Source: Legionella impletisoli (GTDB lineage: Bacteria > Pseudomonadota > Gammaproteobacteria > Legionellales > Legionellaceae). Taken from it: a stretch of 64,000 nt of DNA. The stretch is from assembly GCF_900639875.1 (NCBI RefSeq), contig NZ_CAAAIA010000002.1, positions 124,001-188,000 of the forward strand, given 5' to 3'. The notes beneath the pieces are model-generated. The model saw nothing but the letters and a program-made list of their open reading frames with translations, was not told the origin of the DNA and made no database searches. Shown in pieces: positions 35,887-44,807 of this stretch (its first letter is position 1; every line of letters begins with the position of its first letter). The translations under genes and the position numbers were made by a program.

Positions 35887-36157
35887 GAAGGAGCTCCCTG
35901 CACCAATGGCTTCCTCGCTAAGTTATAATGCATAAGTTTTTAATAAAAAACATAGCATTATAATCAAAATGATTCAAATTCACATCATAGGATTTGTTGA
36001 ACATTCCAACGTTGAAAGTTTATACAAACAAGTTCCATTGCTAATGAACGAATAAACCACTCACTGGAAAATTTTAATTAAATTTAATAATACCCCATTT
36101 GACTGTTGCTTACATCTATTTGATAATCCTTTTCATTTTTTTCATTAAGTTTGCTCT

Positions 36158-37015
36158 ATGGCCTCTTTACTCGATGGCAAAAAAGTCGCTTCTGAACTAC
36201 ACCAAACTATTTTACGTGCTGTAAGCAAAAGAATTCAAAGCGGATTACCTGCTCCACAATTAGCCGTTATTTTAGTCGGAGATGACGCGCCTTCGCAGAT
36301 CTATGTACAAAACAAAAGAAAAGCTTGTAAAGAAATGGGTATTCAATCGCTATTTTATCATTTAGCGCGCGATACCCACGAAGAAGACTTATTATCCCTT
36401 ATTAACGAATTAAATGAAAATCGGGAGGTTGACGGGATTCTCGTACAATTACCTCTTCCTACTCATATTGAAAGTAAAACGATTATCGAACACATTAACC
36501 CTTATAAAGACGTCGATGGCTTCCATCCTTATAACTTTGGAAGACTAGCACAAGGAAACCCTTTATTACGACCCTGTACCCCTTATGGCATTATGCGACT
36601 TCTAAACTATTATGACCTCTCCTTACAGGGAAAAAATGTCGTTGTGGTTGGTGCATCCAATATCGTTGGACGACCAATGGCGTTAGAGTGTTTACTGGCA
36701 GGCGCCACCGTCACGATTTGTCATCGCGGAACGAGAAATCTAAAAGAACATATCCTGAATGCGGAGGTTATTATTGTTGCTACAGGCCATCATGGAGTTA
36801 TTAAGACCGAATGGCTAAATAAAAATCATGTCGTAATTGATGTTGGTATTCATCGTAATAAAGAAGGTAAACTTCAAGGCGATATTGATTTTGATGCTGC
36901 AAAAGAAGTTGTCGCCTGGTTAACTCCCGTCCCAGGGGGTGTTGGCCCCATGACCATCGCAACTCTTATGATGAATACCATGCTTGCAGCAGAACTTAAT
37001 CAGCAAGCAGTTTAG
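36158..37015 (+). CDS. folD: Bifunctional methylenetetrahydrofolate dehydrogenase/cyclohydrolase
   Basis: Interconverts methylene- and formyl-tetrahydrofolate with NADP. The 285-residue protein shows the folate-binding signature with lysine (VQNKRKACKEMGI), VDGILVQLPLP, DVDGFHPYNFGRL, the nucleotide-binding loop GASNIVGRPMALECLLAGA and VTPVPGGVGPMTIATLM-like C-terminus (LTPVPGGVGPMTIATLM). ATG 36158 is the only good start. Divergent from fimV across about 270 bp of AT-rich DNA in which no convincing full promoter was found. Confidence 0.97.
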   Translation: MASLLDGKKVASELHQTILRAVSKRIQSGLPAPQLAVILVGDDAPSQIYVQNKRKACKEMGIQSLFYHLARDTHEEDLLSLINELNENREVDGILVQLPLPTHIESKTIIEHINPYKDVDGFHPYNFGRLAQGNPLLRPCTPYGIMRLLNYYDLSLQGKNVVVVGASNIVGRPMALECLLAGATVTICHRGTRNLKEHILNAEVIIVATGHHGVIKTEWLNKNHVVIDVGIHRNKEGKLQGDIDFDAAKEVVAWLTPVPGGVGPMTIATLMMNTMLAAELNQQAV

Positions 37016-37031
37016 GCTTATAATTTGGAGA

Positions 37032-37241
37032 TTATTTATCTATTTCATCCCAATCAAACTCTCCATCCAGCTCATCTTCAAGTTCTTCTTTTAAGCGTTT
37101 TCGCTCAAGTCTTTCTTCAATCATTTTGCGAACACGTTTTTTATGTTCAGAGTCTTCAATGGGATCAAGTCCTTCCAGATCTTCATCATAGTTTAAATCT
37201 GAAACAAGCTGGCTGTCTTCAAAGCCTTTATGTAAGCCCAT
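37032..37241 (-). CDS. Small acidic protein, PA3496-like family
   Basis: About 69 residues, highly acidic and helical with mixed charge (KKRVRKMIEERLERKRLKEE) and a FDWDEIDK tail. It resembles the small PA3496-type proteins proposed to affect envelope integrity; the match is by eye. ATG 37241 is chosen over 37307 because GGAGG lies just upstream. It is convergent with folD, 17 bases from its stop. Confidence 0.6.
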   Translation of the reverse strand: MGLHKGFEDSQLVSDLNYDEDLEGLDPIEDSEHKKRVRKMIEERLERKRLKEELEDELDGEFDWDEIDK

Positions 37242-37373
37242 GGTTAGCCTCCATTTTTTCGTTGCAAGGGACGTTCCCTGATCTAAAGTATAGTGTAAAA
37301 ATGACAAAGGTTTGTCTAAGGTATACTTTTTAATATTAAAACGATCATAACTGGCATGAAGAAGGAGGTTTTT

Positions 37374-38138
37374 ATGACAATTGTTGCCTTATCTGCTTTG
37401 AAAGATAATTATATATGGGCCATTATTAATGAGAAAAATCATACTTTTATTTGTGTAGATCCCGGTGATGCAAATCCCCTTCTCTCCTATGCTGAAAAGA
37501 ATCATTTATCTTTAACACATATCTTAATCACGCATCATCATTATGATCACGTGGGTGGCTTAGGCCCGTTAAAAGAGGCTTTTCCAGACGTCAGAATATT
37601 TGGCCCCATCGATGAGAGAATACCAGAGGTGAATACGCCAGTTCGCGATGAAGACGTAATTCATATTGATCAATATGATTTTAGAGTGCTAAGCATTCCG
37701 GGACACACCAGTACTCACATCTGTTACCAAGAGCCCTCGAAAGGTTGGTTATTTTGTGGAGATACGTTATTTTCAGCCGGTTGCGGACGTGTTTTCGATG
37801 GCAGCATGAAACAACTCTTTTACTCCCTTGAGTTGTTGAAAGCATTACCTCAACAAACCAAACTATTTTGTGCGCATGAATACACAAGGCAAAATTTAAA
37901 ATTTGCGAGGCAAGTAGAACCTGAGAATGAAGCCATTCAAACGTATCAAAATCATCTAGCCGATGAATCGATTCAATGTACTTTACCCTCAACCATTGCC
38001 CTGGAAAAGCAAATCAATCCTTTCTTAAGAACCGATAAAGATGCTTTAAAACAGTATGCTGAAACTAACGGAATAAACCCCGATGATGAGTTTTTAATTT
38101 TTAAACACTTGCGAGAAGCGAAAGATCAATTCAATTAA
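37374..38138 (+). CDS. gloB: Hydroxyacylglutathione hydrolase (glyoxalase II)
   Basis: Hydrolyses S-lactoylglutathione in methylglyoxal detoxification. Metallo-beta-lactamase fold with the metal motif THHHYDHVGG, then GHTSTHICY and FCGDTLFSAGCGRVFDG, AHEYT, and the C-terminal glutathione-binding region (NPFLRTD). ATG 37374 has an ideal AAGGAGG site and gives the usual start (MTIVALSALKDNYIW); the frame opens at 37356. About 254 residues, normal. Monocistronic by appearance. Confidence 0.96.
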   Translation: MTIVALSALKDNYIWAIINEKNHTFICVDPGDANPLLSYAEKNHLSLTHILITHHHYDHVGGLGPLKEAFPDVRIFGPIDERIPEVNTPVRDEDVIHIDQYDFRVLSIPGHTSTHICYQEPSKGWLFCGDTLFSAGCGRVFDGSMKQLFYSLELLKALPQQTKLFCAHEYTRQNLKFARQVEPENEAIQTYQNHLADESIQCTLPSTIALEKQINPFLRTDKDALKQYAETNGINPDDEFLIFKHLREAKDQFN

Positions 38139-38142
38139 CTAC

Positions 38143-38173
38143 GAAATTAGGGCATAATTTCACTAAATTTAGT
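38143..38173 (+). terminator. Weak hairpin after gloB
   Basis: GAAATTA and TAATTTC form a seven-pair stem around GGGCA, followed by the palindrome ACTAAATTTAGT and then TCCTCTTTG. AT-rich and short, so it is only a weak candidate for a gloB terminator. Confidence 0.3.
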
Positions 38174-38284
38174 CCTCTTTGTATAAATTTAACCACATAT
38201 GGATTAATTTAAACCCAAAAAGGTTTTCTAATGGTTTTTTTTTTAGTAGACTGCAATGCTCTATATTAGAATAGGCACATAAGG

Positions 38285-39724
38285 TTGAAGTGTAAGCTAC
38301 TGATATTTAGATATTTATTTATTATATTAATTGGTTTTGGATTATTTACTAATACGGCTTATGCCCAGTTTACGCCAAGTATTTGGGATGTTTTACGTCG
38401 CCAATTTACCCTAAATCACGAAGAACGGCGTCCTGAGGTACAGACTCAAATACGTTGGATTGTATCACACCCAACGTATCTTAAGCGTCTTGCTCAATCA
38501 GAACCCTACATCTATCACATTGTTTCAGAAATCCGAAAACGACGATTACCGGGTGAAATCGCACTTATCCCCTTAATTGAAAGCGCTTATGATCCGTTTG
38601 CCTACTCCGGAGCAGGAGCAGCCGGTCTTTGGCAATTGATGCCAGGTACTGGTACTGATCTTGGATTAAAACGCGATTGGTGGCATGACGGTCGGCGAAG
38701 CATTCGACCTTCAACGGATGCTGCACTCAATTATTTAGCGTACCTGAATAAATTTTTCAGTGGCAATTGGTTATTAGCATTCGCAGCCTATGATTCTGGT
38801 GAAGGAACCGTTTCAAGATTAATTAAAAAAAGTGGTCAACGTCGGCAAGCTGATTTCTGGCGTTTGCCTTTACCTAGAGAAACTAGAAATTATATTCCAC
38901 GACTTCTTGCCTTAGCTGCAATTATTCAAAACCCTCAACGCTATCACGTTCAACTTCCGGAAATACCACATGTACCTTATTTTGAAGAAGTTAATGTAGG
39001 CAGCCAGATTGATTTAAACCACGCTGCTAAACTTGCAGGTATTTCCTACAAAGAATTGATTAAATTGAATCCCGAGTACAATCGTTGGACTACTGCTCCT
39101 TATCATCCCTACAAATTGTTGATCCCAGTTGATAAAGTCCGAACCTTCTATCATAAGTTATCTCAACTTCCTCATGAAGAACGCGTTAATTGGCGACGAC
39201 ACAAAGTTGCTTCTGGAGAAAACTTAAGTTTAATTGCAAAACGTCATCACACGACAGCGAATCTTATTAAAGAGTTAAATCAGTTAAAATCAAACGCGGT
39301 TAAAGTAGGACAATATCTATTAATTCCAAGCACCACTCCTATCCCTACAGCACCAACGTCAACTCCAAGCGCTGAAAAGAAATCAACGCCTATAAACTTC
39401 GCTGAGCTGAAGCAGTATAAAATTATTCATATCGCGCAGAAAAAAGAGTCGTATGCCGATATTGCCAAACGCTACGGCGTTACCGAAGAAAATATTAAAA
39501 AATGGAATCTAATAGGACCTCATGTTCCTCTTCATGCAGGGCATCAGCTCGTTATCTGGAAAGAACAAAAATCCAATGGTCCTAATCGCTATACCATCGT
39601 CAAAGGGGATAATTTAAGCCGAATAGCAAAGCGTTTCAGCACAAAAGTAAGTGCTTTAATGAAACTAAATCCCCATTTAAACAAACATGCTTTAAAACCT
39701 GGCCAGGAGATTATTTTACGATAA
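38285..39724 (+). CDS. mltD: Membrane-bound lytic transglycosylase D with three LysM domains
   Basis: Cleaves peptidoglycan glycan strands. A signal peptide (LFIILIGFGLFTNTAYA) is followed by the SLT domain with catalytic glutamate in LIPLIESAYDPFAYS, then GAAGLWQLMPGTG and AYDSGEGTV. Three C-terminal LysM domains bind peptidoglycan: HKVASGENLSLIAKRH, the degenerate YKIIHIAQKKESYADIAKRY, and YTIVKGDNLSRIAKRF. No lipobox cysteine is evident, so it may be periplasmic. The only in-frame start that keeps the signal peptide is TTG at 38285, preceded by AAGG; no nearby ATG exists. Length 479 is typical. Confidence 0.92.
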   Translation: MKCKLLIFRYLFIILIGFGLFTNTAYAQFTPSIWDVLRRQFTLNHEERRPEVQTQIRWIVSHPTYLKRLAQSEPYIYHIVSEIRKRRLPGEIALIPLIESAYDPFAYSGAGAAGLWQLMPGTGTDLGLKRDWWHDGRRSIRPSTDAALNYLAYLNKFFSGNWLLAFAAYDSGEGTVSRLIKKSGQRRQADFWRLPLPRETRNYIPRLLALAAIIQNPQRYHVQLPEIPHVPYFEEVNVGSQIDLNHAAKLAGISYKELIKLNPEYNRWTTAPYHPYKLLIPVDKVRTFYHKLSQLPHEERVNWRRHKVASGENLSLIAKRHHTTANLIKELNQLKSNAVKVGQYLLIPSTTPIPTAPTSTPSAEKKSTPINFAELKQYKIIHIAQKKESYADIAKRYGVTEENIKKWNLIGPHVPLHAGHQLVIWKEQKSNGPNRYTIVKGDNLSRIAKRFSTKVSALMKLNPHLNKHALKPGQEIILR

Positions 39725-39756
39725 TCACCCCCCCTTAAAAGTAATCCACGGAAAAT

Positions 39757-39782
39757 GGCCCTATACTTTGACAATTAGGGCC
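39757..39782 (+). terminator. Possible terminator after mltD
   Basis: GGCCCTA (39757-39763) pairs with TAGGGCC (39776-39782) around a 12-base loop, about 30 bases after the mltD stop. There is no strong T-run, so the call is moderate to weak. Confidence 0.4.
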
Positions 39783-39896
39783 TATTCTCGCAGAACAAGT
39801 AAGCTGTAAATTTCTAGTTTTTCTCATAGATACTTGCAAGATCCTTGAAAATCATGTGTTATACTTAAGATTACTTAATAAAAATTGTATGGATAA

Positions 39897-40463
39897 ATGA
39901 AATTACTATTTGATTTTTTTCCAATTCTGGTTTTTTTCATTTGCTATAAACTGTTTGGAATATACGTGGCAACCGCCGTAGCCATGGTAGCGTCACTTAT
40001 ACAAGTTTTATTTTATCGCATTAAAATGCAGAAATATGAAAAGATGCATTTAATCAGCTTAGGATTAATTTTGATATTGGGTGGTGCAACATTATTTTTC
40101 CATAACCCTTGGTTTATTAAATGGAAACCGACGGTTTTATACTGGCTAGCATCTTTAGTCTTTATCGGCTCATCGTTTATAGGAAAAAAAACACTCATTC
40201 AAAAAATGATGGATGGGAATATTACCTTGCCGACTAAAATTTGGAGCCGGTTGAATATAGCTTGGGCTTTGTTTTTCTTAATTATGGGCGCACTTAATCT
40301 TTACATCGCCTATTCCTTTGATACTAATATATGGGTCAATTTTAAATTGTTTGGCGGAGCGGGATTAACTTTACTGTTTATTTTGCTGCAAGCCATTTAC
40401 CTTGCCAGACATGTTGAAGACAAGCCAATTGAGCAACAAACCTCACGTAATTCTCAAGGCTAG
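39897..40463 (+). CDS. yciB: YciB/IspZ family inner membrane-spanning protein
   Basis: A 188-residue protein with five or six hydrophobic helices and family landmarks: [28 protein letters not shown] at the start, [14 protein letters not shown] in the middle and [23 protein letters not shown]. YciB is implicated in envelope integrity and division in enterics and Shigella, but its mechanism is unknown. It is separated from pmrA by eight bases, so the three genes yciB-pmrA-pmrB may be one unit. Confidence 0.93.
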   Translation: MKLLFDFFPILVFFICYKLFGIYVATAVAMVASLIQVLFYRIKMQKYEKMHLISLGLILILGGATLFFHNPWFIKWKPTVLYWLASLVFIGSSFIGKKTLIQKMMDGNITLPTKIWSRLNIAWALFFLIMGALNLYIAYSFDTNIWVNFKLFGGAGLTLLFILLQAIYLARHVEDKPIEQQTSRNSQG

Positions 40464-40471
40464 GAGAAACA

Positions 40472-41140
40472 ATGAGATTACTTTTAATTGAAGATGATGA
40501 ATTATTAGGGGATGCCGTTAAAACCGGTTTAACCCAGTTCGGCTATGTTGTAGACTGGTTAAAAGATGGTGAGGCAGCGAAAGCCGCCTTAAAAACCGAG
40601 ACATTTGAGTTAATTATTTTAGATTTAGGACTTCCCAAATTGTCTGGAATTGCTTTACTGCAATCGATTCGTCACGAAGGTAATAGCACCCCCGTCATCA
40701 TTTTAACTGCGAGGGAATCCGTAGAGAGCCGTGTTAAAGGCTTAGATTCTGGAGCAGATGACTATATTATAAAACCTTTTGATTTAAATGAACTGAGCGC
40801 TAGAGTACGTGCATTGATTCGACGTTCTCAAGGGCGTGCCGACAGCGTACTGCAATATCGTAATGTTACACTTGATCCCGCAGCGCATACGGTCATGGTT
40901 GATAATGAAATAGTTAATGTACCGCGACGTGAATTTGCGCTTTTGGAAAAGCTTTTAGAAAACAGTGGTCACGTCCTGTCTCGTGAGCAACTCATGCAAA
41001 GTATTTATGGATGGGATGAGGATGTGGACAGTAATGCGTTAGAAGTGCATATTCATAACTTACGGAAAAAACTGAATGCGAATTACATACGAACCATTCG
41101 CGGCGTAGGATATATGGTTGAGAAGCAAGAAAGCTCATAA
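40472..41140 (+). CDS. pmrA: OmpR-type response regulator, PmrA/QseB-like
   Basis: A 222-residue response regulator. The receiver domain has the phosphoacceptor aspartate in LIILDLGLPKLSG and the conserved KPFDLNEL lysine; the C-terminal winged-helix domain ends with DSNALEVHIHNLRKKL and IRTIRGVGYM. It is next to a cognate sensor kinase. In Legionella pneumophila the PmrA regulator with this sequence type controls many Dot/Icm effectors; that role here is inferred from genus resemblance. AGGAG lies upstream of ATG 40472. Confidence 0.88.
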   Translation: MRLLLIEDDELLGDAVKTGLTQFGYVVDWLKDGEAAKAALKTETFELIILDLGLPKLSGIALLQSIRHEGNSTPVIILTARESVESRVKGLDSGADDYIIKPFDLNELSARVRALIRRSQGRADSVLQYRNVTLDPAAHTVMVDNEIVNVPRREFALLEKLLENSGHVLSREQLMQSIYGWDEDVDSNALEVHIHNLRKKLNANYIRTIRGVGYMVEKQESS

Positions 41141-41169
41141 TTTTAACATTCTAGGCATAACCCTCTACC

Positions 41170-42594
41170 GTGAAATCTTCAATCCGTAAATTTCTTTTAA
41201 TCAATTTATTACTGGCCATCACGATCACAACCACACTGACGGCTATTGGTAACTATTATTTGGATCAAAAAGATATCCAAGAACATCTAGACACTTTAAT
41301 GGCTGTTTCGGCCTTATCGTATCAAGCTCTTTTAGGCGATGATGTTCATCAAAGACCCTTATCAAAAATTCAAACATCTCTTAACAACATCCCGAAAAAA
41401 GTTAAAACTTATTTCGAACATCCACTCATTAAGGATGATGCCCCTGAACATTATCTCGATAAATTTAGCTTTCAAGTCTGGACGGATGGCGGAAAATTAC
41501 TGTTACAATCTTCTAGCGCTCCAAAACTCCCACTAACAGCCGAGGCAGATGGTTTTAGCGACAAGCAACTTGATAATCAAGATTGGCGTGTGTTCACCAC
41601 CTATAACAATAAAGCTGGGGTCCGCACCGTTCTTGGTGAACGCTACGATACACGAAATGAACTGGGGCAAAGAATTGCTCAGGATGACTTATACATCATG
41701 CTGCTCACGTTTCCTTTATCAGGATTATTAATCTGGATCATCATTGGTCGCGGGCTAGATAGTCTTGATCGAGTTGCAGAAGAAGTTGCAAACCGTGCGC
41801 CCAATCATCTTGAGCCGGTGAATATTCAAAGAGTTCCCGAAGAAATTAAACCTGTGGTGGATGAGTTAAATAAATTATTTTATCGACTGAAGGAAGCGTT
41901 TGAACGTGAAAAACGCTTTGCTGCTGATGCCGCACACGAATTAAGAACTCCATTAGCTGCTCTTAAAGCCCAAGCACAAGTGGCGTTGAATACCCAAGAT
42001 ATTGAAGAAAAAAATGTTGCACTACAAAAATTAATCGCCAGTGTAAACCGTAGCACACATATAGTTCAGCAATTGTTAACCATGAGTAAGTTAGTCCCCG
42101 AAGCCGCTACCATTCATGATCTTGACAAAGTAAACCTTGGTAAAATTGCCCGTGAAGTCTTAGCCATGTTGGCTCCTGCCGCTGTTGAAAAAAATATTGA
42201 GCTGGAATTTAAAGAAGAACCTAGCGTTCCTGAATTTAAAGGAAACCCGACTGCCATTAGCATTTTAATCCGAAACTTAGTGGATAATGCCATTCGCTAT
42301 TCGAAAGAAAACAGCTTCGTCACGGTTCGAGTTTACTCTGAACCCAATGAAATCATTCTTGAAGTACAAGATAACGGTCCGGGCATTCCAGATGAATTAC
42401 GTTCCCGAGTGTTTGAACGCTTTTTCCGTGTATTAGGGAATAAAAGTCCAGGAAGTGGTCTGGGACTTGCGATTGTTCAGCAAATCACCGCGCTTCATAA
42501 CGGTCGAGTCATTCTAAGCACACCACCAGAAGGAACTGGGCTCATTGTGAAGGTTTATTTTCCCATTCACGAAGCGTTACCACACCCATTGTGA
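41170..42594 (+). CDS. pmrB: Sensor histidine kinase, PmrB/QseC-like
   Basis: A 474-residue membrane sensor kinase. First membrane helix at the N-terminus (FLLINLLLAITITTTLTAIG), a periplasmic sensor region of about 140 residues, a second helix (LYIMLLTFPLSGLLIWIIIG), a HAMP-like linker, the phosphoacceptor histidine in FAADAAHELRTPLAALKAQ, and the ATP-binding N, G1 and G2 boxes (LVDNAIRYSK, VQDNGPGIP, GSGLGLAIV). Start is GTG 41170, 29 bases after pmrA; no ribosome binding site is obvious. The periplasmic domain lacks an obvious iron-binding ExxE cluster. Confidence 0.88.
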   Translation: MKSSIRKFLLINLLLAITITTTLTAIGNYYLDQKDIQEHLDTLMAVSALSYQALLGDDVHQRPLSKIQTSLNNIPKKVKTYFEHPLIKDDAPEHYLDKFSFQVWTDGGKLLLQSSSAPKLPLTAEADGFSDKQLDNQDWRVFTTYNNKAGVRTVLGERYDTRNELGQRIAQDDLYIMLLTFPLSGLLIWIIIGRGLDSLDRVAEEVANRAPNHLEPVNIQRVPEEIKPVVDELNKLFYRLKEAFEREKRFAADAAHELRTPLAALKAQAQVALNTQDIEEKNVALQKLIASVNRSTHIVQQLLTMSKLVPEAATIHDLDKVNLGKIAREVLAMLAPAAVEKNIELEFKEEPSVPEFKGNPTAISILIRNLVDNAIRYSKENSFVTVRVYSEPNEIILEVQDNGPGIPDELRSRVFERFFRVLGNKSPGSGLGLAIVQQITALHNGRVILSTPPEGTGLIVKVYFPIHEALPHPL

Positions 42595-42628
42595 AACCGA
42601 ATAACTCGATGAGGGTGTTTTGGGCATC

Positions 42629-43222
42629 CTATCTAGATAAAACCTGCAATGCTTGCCGAATTAATTGCTCACTGGTTTGCCGGCCATCGTCCACTTTCTT
42701 AACCGCTTTAATTGCCTCTTGTGACTTATATCCCAATGATTCTAGTGCTTTAATCGCTTCATCCTCTGCAGGCAAAAATACTGATAAAGGGCTCGATGTC
42801 TTAGAAATTGCAGAAAATCCATTTAAATTATCTTTCATTTCAACAACCAGTCGCTCAGCCGTTTTCTTACCTATGCCCGGTAATCGTGTTAACATCTGGG
42901 GATCTTGATTTTGGATGCACTGAACAAACTCAGCTGGCGTAATACTAGACAAAATAGCAATGGCAAGCTTAGGACCTACCCCATTGACTTTAATCAATGC
43001 CCGGAATAAAGCTCGCTCTTCTTCATCTAAAAATCCATAAAGCAGCAAGGCATCCTCTCGAACAACCGTATGAATGTGAAGGCCAACCAAACTATCAAGG
43101 CTCGTCAGTTGAAAAAAAGTTTGCAAGGAGGTTTCAACATCATATCCAACGCCATTCACATCCACAACAAGCTTTCCTGGTTGATTTTTATCGATAATGC
43201 GTCCTTTTAGCCACCCAATCAT
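42629..43222 (-). CDS. ruvA: Holliday junction helicase subunit RuvA
   Basis: Tetrameric Holliday-junction binding protein that positions RuvB. Starts [20 protein letters not shown], the standard N-terminal OB fold; two helix-hairpin-helix motifs follow (VNGVGPKLAIAILSS and LPGIGKKTAERLVVEM), and the C-terminal RuvB-contact domain is present (AIKALESLGYKSQEAIKAV). The frame opens at 43294, but ATG 43222 shares one base with the ruvC stop (TGATG). ruvB, usually next, is absent: pmrB is convergent here. Confidence 0.96.
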   Translation of the reverse strand: MIGWLKGRIIDKNQPGKLVVDVNGVGYDVETSLQTFFQLTSLDSLVGLHIHTVVREDALLLYGFLDEEERALFRALIKVNGVGPKLAIAILSSITPAEFVQCIQNQDPQMLTRLPGIGKKTAERLVVEMKDNLNGFSAISKTSSPLSVFLPAEDEAIKALESLGYKSQEAIKAVKKVDDGRQTSEQLIRQALQVLSR

Positions 43223-43740
43223 CAGCGCCACCTTATTCGTTGTTGTCTTCCACGCTTCATCACTGCCAATCCTTGTTTCATATGACTGTGGCATATCGCA
43301 ATCGCCAAAGCATCAGCCGCATCACTTTGCGGGGAATTATTAAGCTTTAACAAATTAACCACCATATGTTTGACTTGTTCTTTCTGTGCGGCACCATAAC
43401 CGACAACAGCCTGTTTAATTTCACGAGCGGAGTATTCACTAATCAGTGCTCGATGAGAGGCACAAGCGACCATAGCAACTCCGCGCGCATGACCCAACTT
43501 CAATGCCGCATTTGCATTTTGATGCATAAACACTTGTTCAATAGCCACTTCGTTTGGGCTAAATTCTTCCATGATTTCACAGATCCCATTAAAAATGCGC
43601 AAAAGCTTTTGACCCAAACTACAATCACCTGTGCGGATGCAACCACTATCAAGATATTCCAGTTGATTCGGCTTCTTTTCTCTGATTACCCCATAGCCAG
43701 TAACACGCGAGCCAGGGTCTATCCCTAAAATAATCGTCAT
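43222..43740 (-). CDS. ruvC: Holliday junction resolvase RuvC
   Basis: Endonuclease that cuts Holliday junctions symmetrically. Acidic active-site residues are visible in [34 protein letters not shown] and [13 protein letters not shown]. The 172-residue length is normal. Start overlaps yebC by four bases, end touches ruvA; the run yebC-ruvC-ruvA is a classical gammaproteobacterial operon. Confidence 0.97.
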   Translation of the reverse strand: MTIILGIDPGSRVTGYGVIREKKPNQLEYLDSGCIRTGDCSLGQKLLRIFNGICEIMEEFSPNEVAIEQVFMHQNANAALKLGHARGVAMVACASHRALISEYSAREIKQAVVGYGAAQKEQVKHMVVNLLKLNNSPQSDAADALAIAICHSHMKQGLAVMKRGRQQRIRWR

Positions 43741-44483
43741 TCGTTGTTAGGATTAAAGTGATGTTCAGGAAACTCAGCATTGCTGTGAACCAATTGCACA
43801 TCGTCCAAGTCTTCCAACATATCAATCAGCTTTTCTAAACTTTCTGCTGTATCTTGATTGAGTTGAACAGAGGTCTGTGCCCTCATCGTGATATGAGAAT
43901 GCTCCACTTCAAAGTCAGAGGCCTGTAAAGCTTCTAAAACTGCGTGATACGTTTCTGGTGAGGTAATGATTTCAAGCTGCCCATCTTCTTCCATCACATC
44001 CTCAGCGCCAGCTTCAATAGCCACTTCCATTGCTTGATCTTCTCGGTCGGTGGAAGCTAATAGTATTTCACCTTGTTGATTAAAAAGATAGGAAACCGAG
44101 CCATCCGTTCCTAAATTACCACCATGCTTGGTAAACGCATGTCTAACTTCTGAAACCGTGCGATTTTTGTTGTCTGACAGGCAATCGACGAGAATAGCAA
44201 CCCCGCCAGGTCCGTATCCTTCGTATCTTAATTCCATCATATTATCGCCTTCCAATCCACCTGCCCCACGTTTTATCGCATTATCGATCGTGTCACGCTT
44301 CATATTTGCTTTCAATGCTTTGGTCACAGCGTCTCTTAATCTTGGATTTGCGGATTCATCATCCCCACCCATACGTGCCGCAACCGTGATTTCACGAATT
44401 AATTTTGTAAAAATTTTACCGCGTTTTGCGTCTTGGGCGCCCTTTCGAAATTTAATGTTTGCCCACTTACTATGCCCTGCCAT
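43737..44483 (-). CDS. yebC: YebC/TACO1 family protein
   Basis: A 248-residue protein beginning [27 protein letters not shown], an unmistakable YebC start. Some members act as transcription regulators, and recent work links YebC to translation of proline-rich motifs. Conserved internal block [23 protein letters not shown] is present. First gene of the yebC-ruvC-ruvA run. Confidence 0.97.
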   Translation of the reverse strand: MAGHSKWANIKFRKGAQDAKRGKIFTKLIREITVAARMGGDDESANPRLRDAVTKALKANMKRDTIDNAIKRGAGGLEGDNMMELRYEGYGPGGVAILVDCLSDNKNRTVSEVRHAFTKHGGNLGTDGSVSYLFNQQGEILLASTDREDQAMEVAIEAGAEDVMEEDGQLEIITSPETYHAVLEALQASDFEVEHSHITMRAQTSVQLNQDTAESLEKLIDMLEDLDDVQLVHSNAEFPEHHFNPNNE

Positions 44484-44807
44484 AATAAAACCTCATACTT
44501 AAACCAGCTCAATTTGCTCATTATATTTAAAAAGAATGCTCTGACAAAGAAGAGCACGTTAAATAATTTAATTTTATTGTTATCTACCAGAGATGAGGAT
44601 TTATCAACAACTCCCATCCAACTCTGAACTTCATTCAATCCAACTGCATGCCCTGCATAAAGCAAGACAAGTAGACAAAAAAAGCGTGTAACGTTCAAAA
44701 ATTAAATGTCTTTGCCCTGAGGTTTTCTGGTGAACTCGACAGGTTTATTTAAATCGAGTTATGCTAAGAGTATCAATCAAGAGCACCAATTGTATTGGAG
44801 AGCACCG
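44484..44807. other. Divergent intergenic region yebC-hmgA
   Basis: This 324-base gap between divergent genes has no credible gene; open frames in it are extensions of yebC or hmgA frames. A small hairpin, TGCTCT (44537-44542) with AGAGCA (44551-44556), is followed by AT-rich DNA. No convincing promoter pair was identified on either strand. Confidence 0.4.

Noticed and set aside
42591-42908. Plus-strand frame overlapping the ruvA 3' end
   Set aside because: Antisense to ruvA, which has clear family motifs.
44399-44698. Open frame overlapping the yebC 5' end on the minus strand
   Set aside because: Different frame from the convincing YebC start, no family resemblance, and AT-rich intergenic content.
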